The notes: generated by a model from the sequence alone, not told the origin. DNA of 64,000 nt from Shewanella sp. MTB7 (GCF_027571385.1 NZ_CP085636.1:5194501-5258500); one strand, 5' to 3'; numbered from the stretch's first letter, positions 27,946 through 37,130 are shown. Program-made: numbers and translations.

Positions 27946-29618
27946 TAGTTGCTCTCATTTACATCATGTTGGCCTGCTAAATCGGCGGTAACTAATGCCA
28001 ACTGCAGTACTTCACTGGCTTCATCGATACTCAGGTTTAACTCGCTCAAACTCTGTTGAAGATCTTCCAAAGAATTTGCACCTTCAACGAGTTGACGCAC
28101 CTCATCGGTGAAACCTTCGAGAATAGGCGACATGTCGGCCTGTAGCGTTGCCGACATCAAATCAACGGTATCGACTTCTTGTTGAGATTTAAGCGCCACT
28201 ATCCGCTTAATGGCCATCTTTTTGAGTTTGGCTTGCTGCGCATCAAGTACTAATTCTGTGTCAACGGGCTTGGCCGTAACCTGTTTAGCCAGTACAGTCT
28301 CATTATCCTGAGCTACGGGGATCTGTAATTTGTCCTGGGCCCACTGCTGAGGAATCGCAAAACCGATATCCACCAACTTAGGCAGAGACTCTGCGTACCC
28401 TTTGAGGTCTTCGGCTTCAACCACATTAAACACTAAGCGAGGACTACGATTAGGCGTGCGATAGCTCTTACCATTGAGCATGTACATCGGCAGCACTAAG
28501 TCACAGGTTAAGGTGTTACCTATCTGCTTAAGATCTGAATCTCGCAGCTCCTGGCGTACTTCGTTATGCACATTGCCTAATGCATTGGTTGAGCTTTTAC
28601 CGTCGGCTTGGCTGGTTAATGTACCGCCCAAAATGGCCTTAGAGATGGTTTTTTCCATTAAAGAGATCATGTATTCAAATGGGTCTTTATTGCCCTTAGC
28701 TGCCTCTTTAAAATCAATTTCCATTCCCTTGGGGATGATCCCCCCTGCATTGTGGCCAATGCTCATTACCGCTCGCAGCAGCGTCGCTTTCTCGCTTTTA
28801 TCCGCACCTGTCGGGTATTTACCCAGGCGTAACGGTAAGCCGTAGATCTCCAGAAACTCGGCTAAATCACGTACGCCATAGTTTTTAAACAAAAATGGCC
28901 AAGCAAGTACCCGCCCTAAACCATTACGCCCTAAATAACCTGACTTAGTTTTATGCACATGACTTATCCAGCCAAAGCGCTGCAAAGCTGCGCCATTGAG
29001 CGTGTTATCACGTAGACGCAATTCGTTACGGTCGACAGCCTCGATATCATTCGCATTAGTTTGACCCGTCATAAACCAGCTGGGGTCTTTAAAGTTAAAG
29101 GCTGTGGGTAGCCAAAGCTTACTTTGTTGCTGCCACACTATTTCACTATTTGAAAAGCCTTTTAAGATAGCGTCACTCATATCAAAAATGAGATCGTCTA
29201 AGATCTGCATGTCTTCAAGCTGCTCAGCTAACATTTCAGCATCTTTAGTCTCGGCGGCACTGGCATTACGAGGTGGCATTATCTGCCATTCAACGTCCAA
29301 TAATGCGCGGCGACGCTTTTGTAGCTCAGAGAAAATATGGCCGTCTTTCTCCTCCATATCTTCTGCCAGCTCACACTGTGCTATCAGATCGCCTTGTTCG
29401 GCCTGAACCAATATTCGAGCAAGTTTAGCCGGTGTTAACCCTCTGCTCGGGTGCTGGGCATAATGACTATGCAAGTGACCCAACTTGGCATTATCTGTTT
29501 GTGGCTTGGCTAACGCCTTTGAGCTGTTTTGTTTTATCGTGAAGCGAGTGCCATTCTTATCCGTATGAGTATCGCTTTTAAGCGTGTTATCTGAGGTGTT
29601 ATCTGTATGAGTCGCCAT
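27945..29618 (-). CDS. Portal protein (Mu gp29-like, DUF935)
   Basis: This 557-residue protein has a Thr/Asp/Lys-rich N-terminus followed by the DUF935 core (LAEDMEEKDGHIFSELQKRR, GFSNSEIVWQ, AKGNKDPFEYMISLMEK). The portal forms the DNA gate at the capsid vertex. The stop codon overlaps the F-gene start. Length fits the family. Confidence 0.92.
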   Translation of the reverse strand: MATHTDNTSDNTLKSDTHTDKNGTRFTIKQNSSKALAKPQTDNAKLGHLHSHYAQHPSRGLTPAKLARILVQAEQGDLIAQCELAEDMEEKDGHIFSELQKRRRALLDVEWQIMPPRNASAAETKDAEMLAEQLEDMQILDDLIFDMSDAILKGFSNSEIVWQQQSKLWLPTAFNFKDPSWFMTGQTNANDIEAVDRNELRLRDNTLNGAALQRFGWISHVHKTKSGYLGRNGLGRVLAWPFLFKNYGVRDLAEFLEIYGLPLRLGKYPTGADKSEKATLLRAVMSIGHNAGGIIPKGMEIDFKEAAKGNKDPFEYMISLMEKTISKAILGGTLTSQADGKSSTNALGNVHNEVRQELRDSDLKQIGNTLTCDLVLPMYMLNGKSYRTPNRSPRLVFNVVEAEDLKGYAESLPKLVDIGFAIPQQWAQDKLQIPVAQDNETVLAKQVTAKPVDTELVLDAQQAKLKKMAIKRIVALKSQQEVDTVDLMSATLQADMSPILEGFTDEVRQLVEGANSLEDLQQSLSELNLSIDEASEVLQLALVTADLAGQHDVNESN

Positions 29619-29620
29619 GG

Positions 29621-31213
29621 TTAATAAGTTCCTCGATCAAAGCTGTAATCGTCATCAGTGTCATCGTCTTCATCAGCACTGCCTTTGCCTGGAATAGCGG
29701 TAAACTCAATGACGCCGCCATCCATCCAACTGGCACGTACAGCCATCGCTAACCCCACCGCAAAGTCACCGTGGCGCTGTTGGCCTGTGGTCGCGCTCTT
29801 ATCAGAGCCTTTATCAATCTTGGGCGTACCATTGGTGACTTTGATTTTTGCCATGTCATCGAGGATGTCTTGATGGCGAGGAATACTGAGATTGAGATCT
29901 TCAAACTCAGCCTTAAGCTTGGGCATCCACTCGCGGTACCAGGCTTCACTTATCATCACTTGCTCGACCATCTCGGTGCCATAACGGAACATCGCCGCTT
30001 CAGCTAAGTAGCCACCATTACCCGTTGCATCGAAAGACATCCCCTGCAGGCGTGGCAAGTTGTCACAGATATAAAACAAAATCTCTCTTTGAGCGTCATA
30101 AGTGAGCTTTGCCAGCTCCACCACGAATGGGGTGCGCTTACTCAAATCAGGCTTGATTGTTAACGGTACAAATACAGACAAGTCACCACGGCGGGCAAAA
30201 TCCTCACCAAAGGAATGATTCCAAAGCGGGTTTAGCTTATCCAGGTGGGGCTTAATCTGTTCACACCACTCTTTAACCTGAATATGTCGATGAGCCTCCG
30301 ACCAGGTCTCAAAGTCTTTAGGCGCATTTAAGGTGATAATCGGAATAGAGTTATCTTTGACCATCGCCTCTTCGATAAGCACTCGTTTGATGTAGGTACC
30401 ACCACCTTGCTTAGGCACGCAGCCATACTCCTCAAGCGCATCTTCTTCACAAGCCGTGGCTCTAAGCAGTCCGGCTTTCCATTCATCCTCTAGCGTCTGA
30501 TCCCATTCAAGCTTACGGATTTGGCAGATACGCTGATATAAACCCTCAGCACAGGCATCGTCGAGAGTAATGCGGTGGACGCTGTAATCTTTTTTACCCG
30601 CTCTGGAATCATTAATCAGCTCATTAAACTGGTTATCGGTGCCGTTATGCGTACTGATAAGGCGCACCTTCGCGCCCCACATCGTCAAGGCCAATGCAGC
30701 CTTGAGCACTTCACCTAAACGGTCGTGAAATGCAGCTTCATCGATGGTGACGTTACCCTGCATACCACGTAGATTGCTGGGGTTAGAACTGAGCGCTTGG
30801 ATTTTAAAACCGGAATCGAAGTAGATAGCAAAAGTGAGAATGTCTTTATCTTCGTTTTCATCACGAAATATTTCTTCCTTGATTTCTCCTGCAGCCTTGT
30901 TGAATGCTTTGGCCCACATGGCTGCAGCATCGATAAATTCGCGCGCCATCTCCTTATTCGAGCCCACATAAAAATGATTGGTGCCACCTGCACTGCGAGC
31001 AGCTGCTGCGGTTAACACACCATCAGCAGCTTCCGCCCAAGTTAGTCCAGTACGACGGGATTTTTCAGCAATCTTCAGTTGTGACTCATCGGCTATCCAA
31101 CGCTTCTGGTAAGCCAGTAACACTTCAGTTGAATCAAACTGTGCCATTTCGGCTTGGATAGCCTGGGCAACTTGTGACACTTTGGGGTGAGTTTCAATCT
31201 GCGCGGATCTCAC
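29621..31213 (-). CDS. Terminase large subunit (Mu gp28-like)
   Basis: This 530-residue protein carries a Walker A-like EKSRRTGLT near residue 55, a Walker B-type VTIDEAAFHD near 155 and a nuclease-like C-terminal half (MSFDATGNGGYLAEAA). It drives headful packaging from integrated copies in Mu-like phages. It follows gp27-like DUF3486 with a one-base overlap. Confidence 0.92.
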   Translation of the reverse strand: MRSAQIETHPKVSQVAQAIQAEMAQFDSTEVLLAYQKRWIADESQLKIAEKSRRTGLTWAEAADGVLTAAAARSAGGTNHFYVGSNKEMAREFIDAAAMWAKAFNKAAGEIKEEIFRDENEDKDILTFAIYFDSGFKIQALSSNPSNLRGMQGNVTIDEAAFHDRLGEVLKAALALTMWGAKVRLISTHNGTDNQFNELINDSRAGKKDYSVHRITLDDACAEGLYQRICQIRKLEWDQTLEDEWKAGLLRATACEEDALEEYGCVPKQGGGTYIKRVLIEEAMVKDNSIPIITLNAPKDFETWSEAHRHIQVKEWCEQIKPHLDKLNPLWNHSFGEDFARRGDLSVFVPLTIKPDLSKRTPFVVELAKLTYDAQREILFYICDNLPRLQGMSFDATGNGGYLAEAAMFRYGTEMVEQVMISEAWYREWMPKLKAEFEDLNLSIPRHQDILDDMAKIKVTNGTPKIDKGSDKSATTGQQRHGDFAVGLAMAVRASWMDGGVIEFTAIPGKGSADEDDDTDDDYSFDRGTY

Positions 31214-31779
31214 TAAGCTATTCCCAAGATTTCTTTCTTGAGTAGGCTAATGGCATCCTTAGTTAATCCAGCTGATTTGGCAACCTTTTCGGCAGTGTTC
31301 GCCGCTTCTTCGGCAAAGGCCTTACGGATTTCTTTTTCACGCTTATGGCTGGCCATAGCAGCAGATTCGAGACGCTGCACCGCGAGCATGGCATCTTTTA
31401 TCATGCCGACATCTGCCGTTTCACCGTCTTCGTTTAATAGGGCTTTAAATAGCTGTGAACGGGCCATTTCTAAAATGAGTTTGGTTACTTCCCCCGTAGG
31501 TTTATCGCCAAGTTCGGCTGTCCATACTTTGGTGATTTCACGCATTTCACGCAGACTTTTACCCACGTTTTCCATCTTGCTGGCATAACGGTTTAACCCG
31601 GTGCGTGAGAGCTGTTGCTCTTCGGGCAGACCTGCAGCTTCTATCAGTGCATTAACTTCGTTAAGCAACTCCATTTGAGTGATAGACCCATCACGTAAAC
31701 CACTGTCGAGGGTTTTGCGAATAGCATCGGGCAACAAATCGACTTTAGAGCGACGGCCACGAGTTGGAGAGTCAGTCAT
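31213..31779 (-). CDS. Terminase small-subunit-like protein (DUF3486, Mu gp27)
   Basis: The 188-residue protein begins MTDSPTRGRRSKVDLLPDAI, the DUF3486 hallmark, followed by a helix-turn-helix-like N-terminus and a long helical region. An upstream in-frame ATG (31797) would add six residues; the ATG at 31779 overlaps the previous gene by 8 bp and fits the family start. Confidence 0.88.
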   Translation of the reverse strand: MTDSPTRGRRSKVDLLPDAIRKTLDSGLRDGSITQMELLNEVNALIEAAGLPEEQQLSRTGLNRYASKMENVGKSLREMREITKVWTAELGDKPTGEVTKLILEMARSQLFKALLNEDGETADVGMIKDAMLAVQRLESAAMASHKREKEIRKAFAEEAANTAEKVAKSAGLTKDAISLLKKEILGIA

Positions 31780-32038
31780 TAGCTTTGTTCTCAACATCTA
31801 AGCGCTCAAACTCTGAAAGCCAATACTTTCGGACTTCCTTTATCTGCTTTTGTAGTTCTGATTGAGCTGCATAGACCTTAGGTACGGCATTAAGGAGTGT
31901 TATTTCTAACTCAGGTAAATGAGGGGCCAGAGCGACGCTCTTAGCTAATACATTTTTTTTCAAATCTTCAATAACAAACAAATCAGCAATTAAACGTATG
32001 CCATCACGTTCGCCTTTATTTAGCTTTGCTCTAGCCAT
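31772..32038 (-). CDS. Mu-like phage protein of unknown function (gp26 region)
   Basis: This 88-residue, mostly helical protein (MARAKLNKGERDGIRLIADL) lies between gp25/VpaChn25-type and gp27-type genes. It has no recognised domain. Overlaps at both ends tie it into the operon. Confidence 0.6.
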   Translation of the reverse strand: MARAKLNKGERDGIRLIADLFVIEDLKKNVLAKSVALAPHLPELEITLLNAVPKVYAAQSELQKQIKEVRKYWLSEFERLDVENKAND

Positions 32039-32337
32039 TACGACTCTCCTGCTCGTGGGCGCTTTATGCCAGGCACAACTGCACGGCCAACAGAAACATC
32101 CTCGCCCCTAGCAGTCAGTACAGCCTTTTGAGTTCCGCCGACTTTAGCTAGGTTAAGCATGCCTTGTTCGGCCAACCAGGCCAGCTGAGTTAGCAAGCCG
32201 TCTCGGCTAATATCGAGGCCATAGGCATTGAGTCCATCTTGTAAGATGGACTCATTTAAATCGAAGCCAGGAACCTCACCCAGTAGACGTAAAATAACCA
32301 GTCGTTGATGTTCTGACATGATCTCTTTTAGTGCCAT
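32038..32337 (-). CDS. VpaChn25_0724-family phage protein
   Basis: This 99-residue protein has a winged-helix-like layout (SEHQRLVILRLLGEVPGF, then LLTQLAWLAEQGMLNL and AVLTARGEDV). This matches a small family found in the same place in many Mu-like phages. The function is unknown; DNA binding is possible. Confidence 0.75.
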   Translation of the reverse strand: MALKEIMSEHQRLVILRLLGEVPGFDLNESILQDGLNAYGLDISRDGLLTQLAWLAEQGMLNLAKVGGTQKAVLTARGEDVSVGRAVVPGIKRPRAGES

Positions 32338-32666
32338 TAGTCGTTCCTTAATTCGTTTTCCAGTAGAAGATCCGTTTTACGCTCAAGGCGACTAATGCCT
32401 TCTTGGGTGGCATTAATGGTTTCACTGAGACCGCTTAAGGTTTTATCCAAGCGGTGTACCTCTTCTTTCGTCGGCAAATGCCCAATATTGGCTTTTACCT
32501 GAGTGATTTGCAGATCCATGTGCGTGAACTTAACGGTTAGCGATTCATGATCTTTTCGAAGCGTAAAACGTTGGTTAAACCAAGCTAATAGGCCAACAAC
32601 ACCTAAGTAGGCTAAGGCTGATAACCATTTAAAATTGTTATTGATAAACTCAAGAAATTCGTTCAT
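32337..32666 (-). CDS. DUF2730 membrane-anchored protein (Mu gp25-like)
   Basis: This 109-residue protein has one N-terminal membrane helix (residues 14-30, LSALAYLGVVGLLAWF) and a long coiled-coil, the DUF2730 layout. It lies between holin and packaging genes. It resembles an i-spanin in topology, but that role is not established. Confidence 0.8.
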   Translation of the reverse strand: MNEFLEFINNNFKWLSALAYLGVVGLLAWFNQRFTLRKDHESLTVKFTHMDLQITQVKANIGHLPTKEEVHRLDKTLSGLSETINATQEGISRLERKTDLLLENELRND

Positions 32667-33208
32667 TTCATGCCATTTGTTAGCAACTGATTTTTCTCTT
32701 GACTAGATTTGGATGAGCCAAACCAAAAATTAAGGATTTGTGGGATCGCAGCGGTCAATACGCCAATCACAGTCCCTAACATGCCAAAAAGTAACGGATT
32801 AATTTCAATGCCTTCTTGCCAATTAACAGCGTAATAGGCCAGTAGCCCAGTAATGGTGAAGTAGCCAAGTACAAATAGGGCTGATAGCAGGACTTGTGGC
32901 CAGCTGTTTTGCTTGAACAATTCACGGGCATTGGCCCTATCTTGGTACTCCAAATCTTGCTCTTTAATGTTGAGTTCTTTGAGCTGTACTTTGAGACCAG
33001 CATCTATATTACGCAGAGCAATGAGCTGTTCTGGAGTCGCGTTCTTGATCTGTTTAGCCAACGCCTCCGGCTCCGTTTCATCGCTACCCAGTGCCAGCTG
33101 AATGGCTGATATTCCTAACGCTGCAAATGGGCCGCCGATGATCTTGCCTGCCAGTGGCGCAATGGCCGATATGGTTTTACCTAAATCAAAGTCGTCAAAC
33201 CAGCTCAT
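32663..33208 (-). CDS. Holin-like membrane protein (3TM holin family)
   Basis: This 181-residue protein has a hydrophobic N-terminal segment (GKIIGGPFAALGISAIQLAL), a charged helical middle and two strong C-terminal membrane helices (VLLSALFVLGYFTITGLLA and LLFGMLGTVIGVLTAAIPQI). Its place in the lysis cassette next to the endolysin supports a holin role. Confidence 0.75.
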   Translation of the reverse strand: MSWFDDFDLGKTISAIAPLAGKIIGGPFAALGISAIQLALGSDETEPEALAKQIKNATPEQLIALRNIDAGLKVQLKELNIKEQDLEYQDRANARELFKQNSWPQVLLSALFVLGYFTITGLLAYYAVNWQEGIEINPLLFGMLGTVIGVLTAAIPQILNFWFGSSKSSQEKNQLLTNGMK

Positions 33209-33210
33209 GA

Positions 33211-33483
33211 TTAGCTCCTTAACATTTGGTGAATTTCACAGAGTGATTGCTTAGCAATACCAGGCACTGAGGGAGAGTGTTTTGCTCGTTGTTTTAGCCG
33301 CTCAGCCTGAATATCGACTAAATTCACGCTGTTCCAGCCCTGAATAAATTGGCTCTGCCAAGTAGCATCATGGCTATACAGAGGGCATGGCAAAGCCCTG
33401 ACACAGTCATCCGCGCGTTCAGTTTCTGCTTTTAAACGCTGCTCGCGTCCTGATTGAAAGCGTTCACGTTGACGGCGGTTCAT
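33211..33483 (-). CDS. Small lysis-cassette protein resembling ribosome modulation factor
   Basis: The protein has 90 residues from the ATG at 33483, which overlaps the endolysin stop as ATGA. It begins MNRRQRERFQSGREQRL and contains a CPLYSHDATWQSQFIQGW segment. Its spacing of Cys-Pro, Tyr, Trp and Gly-Trp recalls the RMF core of E. coli. The resemblance is by eye and weak. It has no membrane helix, so a spanin is unlikely. Confidence 0.55.
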   Translation of the reverse strand: MNRRQRERFQSGREQRLKAETERADDCVRALPCPLYSHDATWQSQFIQGWNSVNLVDIQAERLKQRAKHSPSVPGIAKQSLCEIHQMLRS

Positions 33484-34091
33484 GCAGACGCTCGTATTGA
33501 AGACCTTGATTGCCATCCTTGCCAACCATAACGGTTAGCAGCTTGATAGGTAGCGAACTGGAGCTTAGTGAGTCGGTGCATCCAACCTAAAAGAAATGTT
33601 GCCTGGCTGGGGTCATTCATCACTATTCGGGCATATTTACGCCCACGTCGAGCCAGATAAAGAGTTAATAAGTCATTGTGATTTTGTCGGTCGATTGCCG
33701 CTAAGGTGTTGGGGCCAATGATGCCATCAGGTTTGGCTTTAATGGCACGTTGAATCATCTCAATAGCCATGCGTGGCCCGTGATTTACCGCAGCATCAAA
33801 CACTGCGATGGCCAGTACATTCGGTAACTCATCACAGCGACACACACGCCAATAATCACGGTGATAGATACGTTTAGCTTTTTCTAAGGTAAGTGTATTG
33901 AAATCAAGGTTAGGATAAGCGCGGCGACTGAGGCCATATAACGTCTCACCACCTCGATCGGCAACATGATTAGAGTAACCCCCTTCAGCGGAAAGTATCC
34001 AATGAAAGCCAAGTTGGTAGGTCTGGCTAAGAAGCGCGAGTGTTGATACTGATTGGTTCGATGATAGCGCTTGATGATTTGATTTTTTCAT
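33480..34091 (-). CDS. Endolysin, glycoside hydrolase family 108
   Basis: This 203-residue protein has the GH108 catalytic motif ILSAEGGYSNHVADRGGET (Glu in EGGY) near residues 33-51, then the YHRDYWR and FDAAVNHGP motifs. A C-terminal peptidoglycan-binding_3 region contains KPDGIIGPNTLAAI. It cleaves glycan strands at lysis. There is no signal peptide, so holin-dependent release is expected. Its start codon is inside a hairpin behind the late box. Confidence 0.92.
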   Translation of the reverse strand: MKKSNHQALSSNQSVSTLALLSQTYQLGFHWILSAEGGYSNHVADRGGETLYGLSRRAYPNLDFNTLTLEKAKRIYHRDYWRVCRCDELPNVLAIAVFDAAVNHGPRMAIEMIQRAIKAKPDGIIGPNTLAAIDRQNHNDLLTLYLARRGRKYARIVMNDPSQATFLLGWMHRLTKLQFATYQAANRYGWQGWQSRSSIRASA

Positions 34092-34111
34092 ACTGCCAGA
34101 GTGACAGTATG
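34089..34111 (-). promoter_or_regulatory. Hairpin at the endolysin start codon
   Basis: CATACTG (34105-34111 on the minus strand) pairs with CAGTATG, the last three bases of which are the endolysin ATG. It is placed like the hairpin in front of the protease gene, suggesting shared translational control of late leaders. Confidence 0.4.
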
Positions 34112-34118
34112 AGCTGAA

Positions 34119-34144
34119 AAGCTGTATTAACCTGAGTTAGTAAA
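34119..34144 (-). promoter_or_regulatory. Putative late promoter/activator box, copy 1
   Basis: This is identical over 26 bp to 25540-25565; partial similarity extends further upstream. It lies 28 bp before the endolysin start, immediately after the stop codon of the leftward cargo gene. It probably marks the start of the main late transcript, activated by Mor. Confidence 0.55.
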
Positions 34145-34146
34145 AC

Positions 34147-35622
34147 TTATAATCCTAACCATTGAAAAACTATAGTACTTTGGAAAGCCGCCATCGCTAG
34201 CGCAACATGTATAAGACCAACAAAAAGAACAGTATGATCAAAGTGAGCTTGAGGTGACTTCATGTTCTCTCTAATTAATTGGGTTATTTCAGTTTCAGGT
34301 ACATGGCTTCTTAATTTAATTGACCAAGCATTTAGAAGTTTCTTACTTTGAGACAGTGCTGCCGCAGCGTGGAGGTATCTAGCGATGAAGCTCAGTATTA
34401 AATAAATACTAATGGTTGTAAAAAAAACTTCTGCCCCATGGCTTTGAAGTAAATCTCCCAATATTGCGCCTTTCGCAAATGAACCAACAGTAAAAATAAA
34501 TGCTATAGATAACAAATCCTTGACTAACCCAGAACTCAAATCGGTAGATTTTTCGGCATACTTTGATGAAAACTGTTCGATATCTTCGTAAACTTCCTTT
34601 AACTCTTTTCTATACTCATTATTTCTTTCTGCTATGACAAATGAATACTTAGATTTAGCTTGTTCTAAGGCTGTATTCACATGCTCGATACCGTACTTAA
34701 GCAAGCTTCCACCAGCAGGAATATCGAGTGATAACCTATCTGATAGTAATTGCAATCGAGTTTCCGATTCATTGCCGTTATAGCACCACATAACAGCTTC
34801 TTTTAATTTTATAAGTTGATTTGTTGAAATATCATTAACCATAGAACGAAGTGAAACATTTAGGTGTTTGACACCATGCAATACTATTTTATCTTCAGAA
34901 AAAAAGTGCTGAGCTATACATGCAAAGAGAACTTTTGCATAAGCTAACCTAAAAGGCTTTGCGTATTCCCCCCCCCAGAACCCCCAGCTTAAATCGAAAC
35001 TAGACGGACATATTCGAACACTATCATCAGCAATAATGTAAATACTTTTCTTTAATTTAGTTTCACTAGGGAAAGCACTATCAGTCAAACCAAACTCTTC
35101 TGGTAAATCTTCTCCAGCAGCAATTATTGCTAAGTTTCGCCCTCCAAATTCTTGCTCTTTTTTTAGTCCATAAACATGAATAATGACAGGTTTATTTTGG
35201 TTAATAGACCCAGTAGTAAATGGAGCCTTTAACCCTAAAGATGTTCTTGTATGATTTACAAAAGATAGAACTGAACAAAATAAAATTCTATGTTGATGGG
35301 AGTCTTGAACATTAAATAATTTAGCAATGAACCCCTCTTTATCGAAAGTAAGAGTCCAATCTGCCGTATCGCTTTGATTTTGAGTAGAGGAAAAGCTTTT
35401 AAGGAATTCATCTACATCCAAATGTTCAGTATCGACTTCTAAATTCAGACATTCTGTAAATTCATGAGATTTGGCTAATGTACATAATTCAAACAGAGTT
35501 GAGCGAACAACTTCATTCCAGTTACCAGCTAAAGCGTAGGCAGCCAGAGTTTCATTATTGGTGCCGGTAGCTTGTTTGATCAATAGCTCAATGCTATTGC
35601 ATACACTATTTATCAATGACAT
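34147..35622 (-). CDS. Cargo membrane protein, partner of the NdpA-like gene
   Basis: This 491-residue protein is of no family I recognise. The N-terminal ~330 residues are soluble, followed by a charged coiled-coil (about 325-365) and three hydrophobic segments near 370-395, 400-425 and 465-490. The start lies within the end of the upstream gene (17-bp overlap), implying coupled synthesis. It lies between the repressor block and the late promoter, outside the lytic modules, and is more AT-rich than the structural genes. This is typical of acquired lysogeny genes. A defence or exclusion role is inferred. Confidence 0.75.
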   Translation of the reverse strand: MSLINSVCNSIELLIKQATGTNNETLAAYALAGNWNEVVRSTLFELCTLAKSHEFTECLNLEVDTEHLDVDEFLKSFSSTQNQSDTADWTLTFDKEGFIAKLFNVQDSHQHRILFCSVLSFVNHTRTSLGLKAPFTTGSINQNKPVIIHVYGLKKEQEFGGRNLAIIAAGEDLPEEFGLTDSAFPSETKLKKSIYIIADDSVRICPSSFDLSWGFWGGEYAKPFRLAYAKVLFACIAQHFFSEDKIVLHGVKHLNVSLRSMVNDISTNQLIKLKEAVMWCYNGNESETRLQLLSDRLSLDIPAGGSLLKYGIEHVNTALEQAKSKYSFVIAERNNEYRKELKEVYEDIEQFSSKYAEKSTDLSSGLVKDLLSIAFIFTVGSFAKGAILGDLLQSHGAEVFFTTISIYLILSFIARYLHAAAALSQSKKLLNAWSIKLRSHVPETEITQLIRENMKSPQAHFDHTVLFVGLIHVALAMAAFQSTIVFQWLGL

Positions 35623-36679
35623 TATAACTTTGTGAAATCACTTTATGTTCAATAGTCCCATCTGCTAATGTTGTAATAGTCACACCAGCATCTTCTGGTT
35701 TACCAGGCCACTCAATAATAACTTGCTTGTTGGTTTTAATTTTAGTCACTTCATCCTTTGCCACAATAGAATTTTTTCTCGCAACAAACTGCACACCATT
35801 AAACTGATGCTTATCCATAAAGGTATCGAAACTAGCGATGTTATCAACTTGCTTATGTGCATCAGGATCTAAACATACAAGATCTCGAATGTCATCCATA
35901 CTTATCGAGCTGCCATCATTGGCTTTAATATAGTCAACAGCTTTGGCTTTTTTTAGATACGCTACAGGATCTCCATTGGCTTTAGCCCATTGATAAACCT
36001 TGGTTGGGACCATTCGACTGTAGCTAGAATCAACTCTCTGAAGTTGAACACCAAGAAAGTCTTTAAAATATTTGGTAATTGCTATTTCAGTATCAAGTGT
36101 ACTTGCCGTTTTTCCTCGCTCAACAGCTAATACATCCCAATCAAAAGTGCTACTGACATCGATCAAAGCTCTTTTTTGAATAGCTTTCTTATCTTCAGAT
36201 AGAGTATCTGCAATTTCAGTAAAGCTAACATGGCCTTTGTTATTAGGATCTCGCTTTTGAGCAAGTACTTTGGTGTAATCCACTTTTAGAAGAGCTATAA
36301 AATATTTCTTTACATTACCAACAATCATACTTGCATATGCAACAATTACGATACCATCTGACATGGGCCCTTGATGAATTTTCTTGAAGTCAGAAACAAT
36401 CAATTTTGAAATACCTACAAATTTGTTATCCGGATCTGCAATGATTTCCTGACAATGCTTTACCAGCGTATTGTTTGCTTTATCAGAGAATTGATAGCGA
36501 GTTCCTTTAGCGGTTTCAAGTAACATGTCTTTAAAGAAATGTTCTTGTGTTCCAGTAAGTTGAACTGATTCTAGGTAATCGGGTTTTGGGGATTGGGTTT
36601 CAATAATATGATAAATGAAATGGTGAATTTCAAGAGAATCTCTCACACCTTGATTTAAAATACTTTCTCTTTCGCTCAT
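35606..36679 (-). CDS. NdpA/YejK-like (37-kDa nucleoid-associated family) cargo protein
   Basis: The protein has 357 residues from the ATG at 36679, which has AAGGA seven bases upstream; longer starts lack one. It shows the YejK-family layout: N-terminal LEIHHFIYHII, a central FIALLKVDYTKVL strand region, ITKYFKDFLGV (compare FFMDFLGA of YejK), and a beta C-terminus. Chromosomal YejK is nucleoid associated with unclear function. Here the gene forms an overlapping pair with a membrane protein inside the prophage. The homology is by eye. Confidence 0.65.
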   Translation of the reverse strand: MSERESILNQGVRDSLEIHHFIYHIIETQSPKPDYLESVQLTGTQEHFFKDMLLETAKGTRYQFSDKANNTLVKHCQEIIADPDNKFVGISKLIVSDFKKIHQGPMSDGIVIVAYASMIVGNVKKYFIALLKVDYTKVLAQKRDPNNKGHVSFTEIADTLSEDKKAIQKRALIDVSSTFDWDVLAVERGKTASTLDTEIAITKYFKDFLGVQLQRVDSSYSRMVPTKVYQWAKANGDPVAYLKKAKAVDYIKANDGSSISMDDIRDLVCLDPDAHKQVDNIASFDTFMDKHQFNGVQFVARKNSIVAKDEVTKIKTNKQVIIEWPGKPEDAGVTITTLADGTIEHKVISQSYNVIDK

Positions 36680-36769
36680 CTTATATTCCTTCATTGATGA
36701 TAACAGCAAAGAAGTGTTTGTTTGGCTTCCTTGCCTCATCTGATTGTGTGGTGTTTCTTTCTCTATCAA

Positions 36770-37130
36770 CAGCTTAACTAAACTAGTACAAAGTTAATAC
36801 GGGTTTAATTAAAAATTGTGAGATAAAAATTATTTTTATGTCTATTTTTTATCTCTGTAGGTTAGACAAAGGAGGAGCGTGAATGAATACTGCTTATGTT
36901 TTTAAATATTATGTGAATGCAAAGTAATCAAAGCCCGACTTTTTAGACTGTATTCTTACGAAGATGTGATGTAGATCTTTTGGTGCATCAATTGTGATGT
37001 TTTTAAAACTTTTTAAGTCACAAGCAATATAGCTGAATCAAGGTAATCATAAAGACCTTACACATTGAATTAAAATGTTATTTTTCATTAATGCTCCCCT
37101 TCAATTATGTACTTGATACTGTCACATAAC
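36770..37130. other. 361-bp region between cargo genes
   Basis: It holds the promoter side of the NdpA-like gene. It also contains an inverted repeat GAGATAAAAA/TTTTTATCTC (about 36820-36855) and a 14-codon plus-strand frame (36883-36927) with a near-perfect ribosome site AAAGGAGGAGCG. No larger gene is seen. Confidence 0.4.

Noticed and set aside
28474..28845. Plus-strand frames opposite the late phage genes
   Set aside because: They are shadows of the portal, tail-tip and tape-measure genes, with no ribosome sites and composition explained by the real frame.
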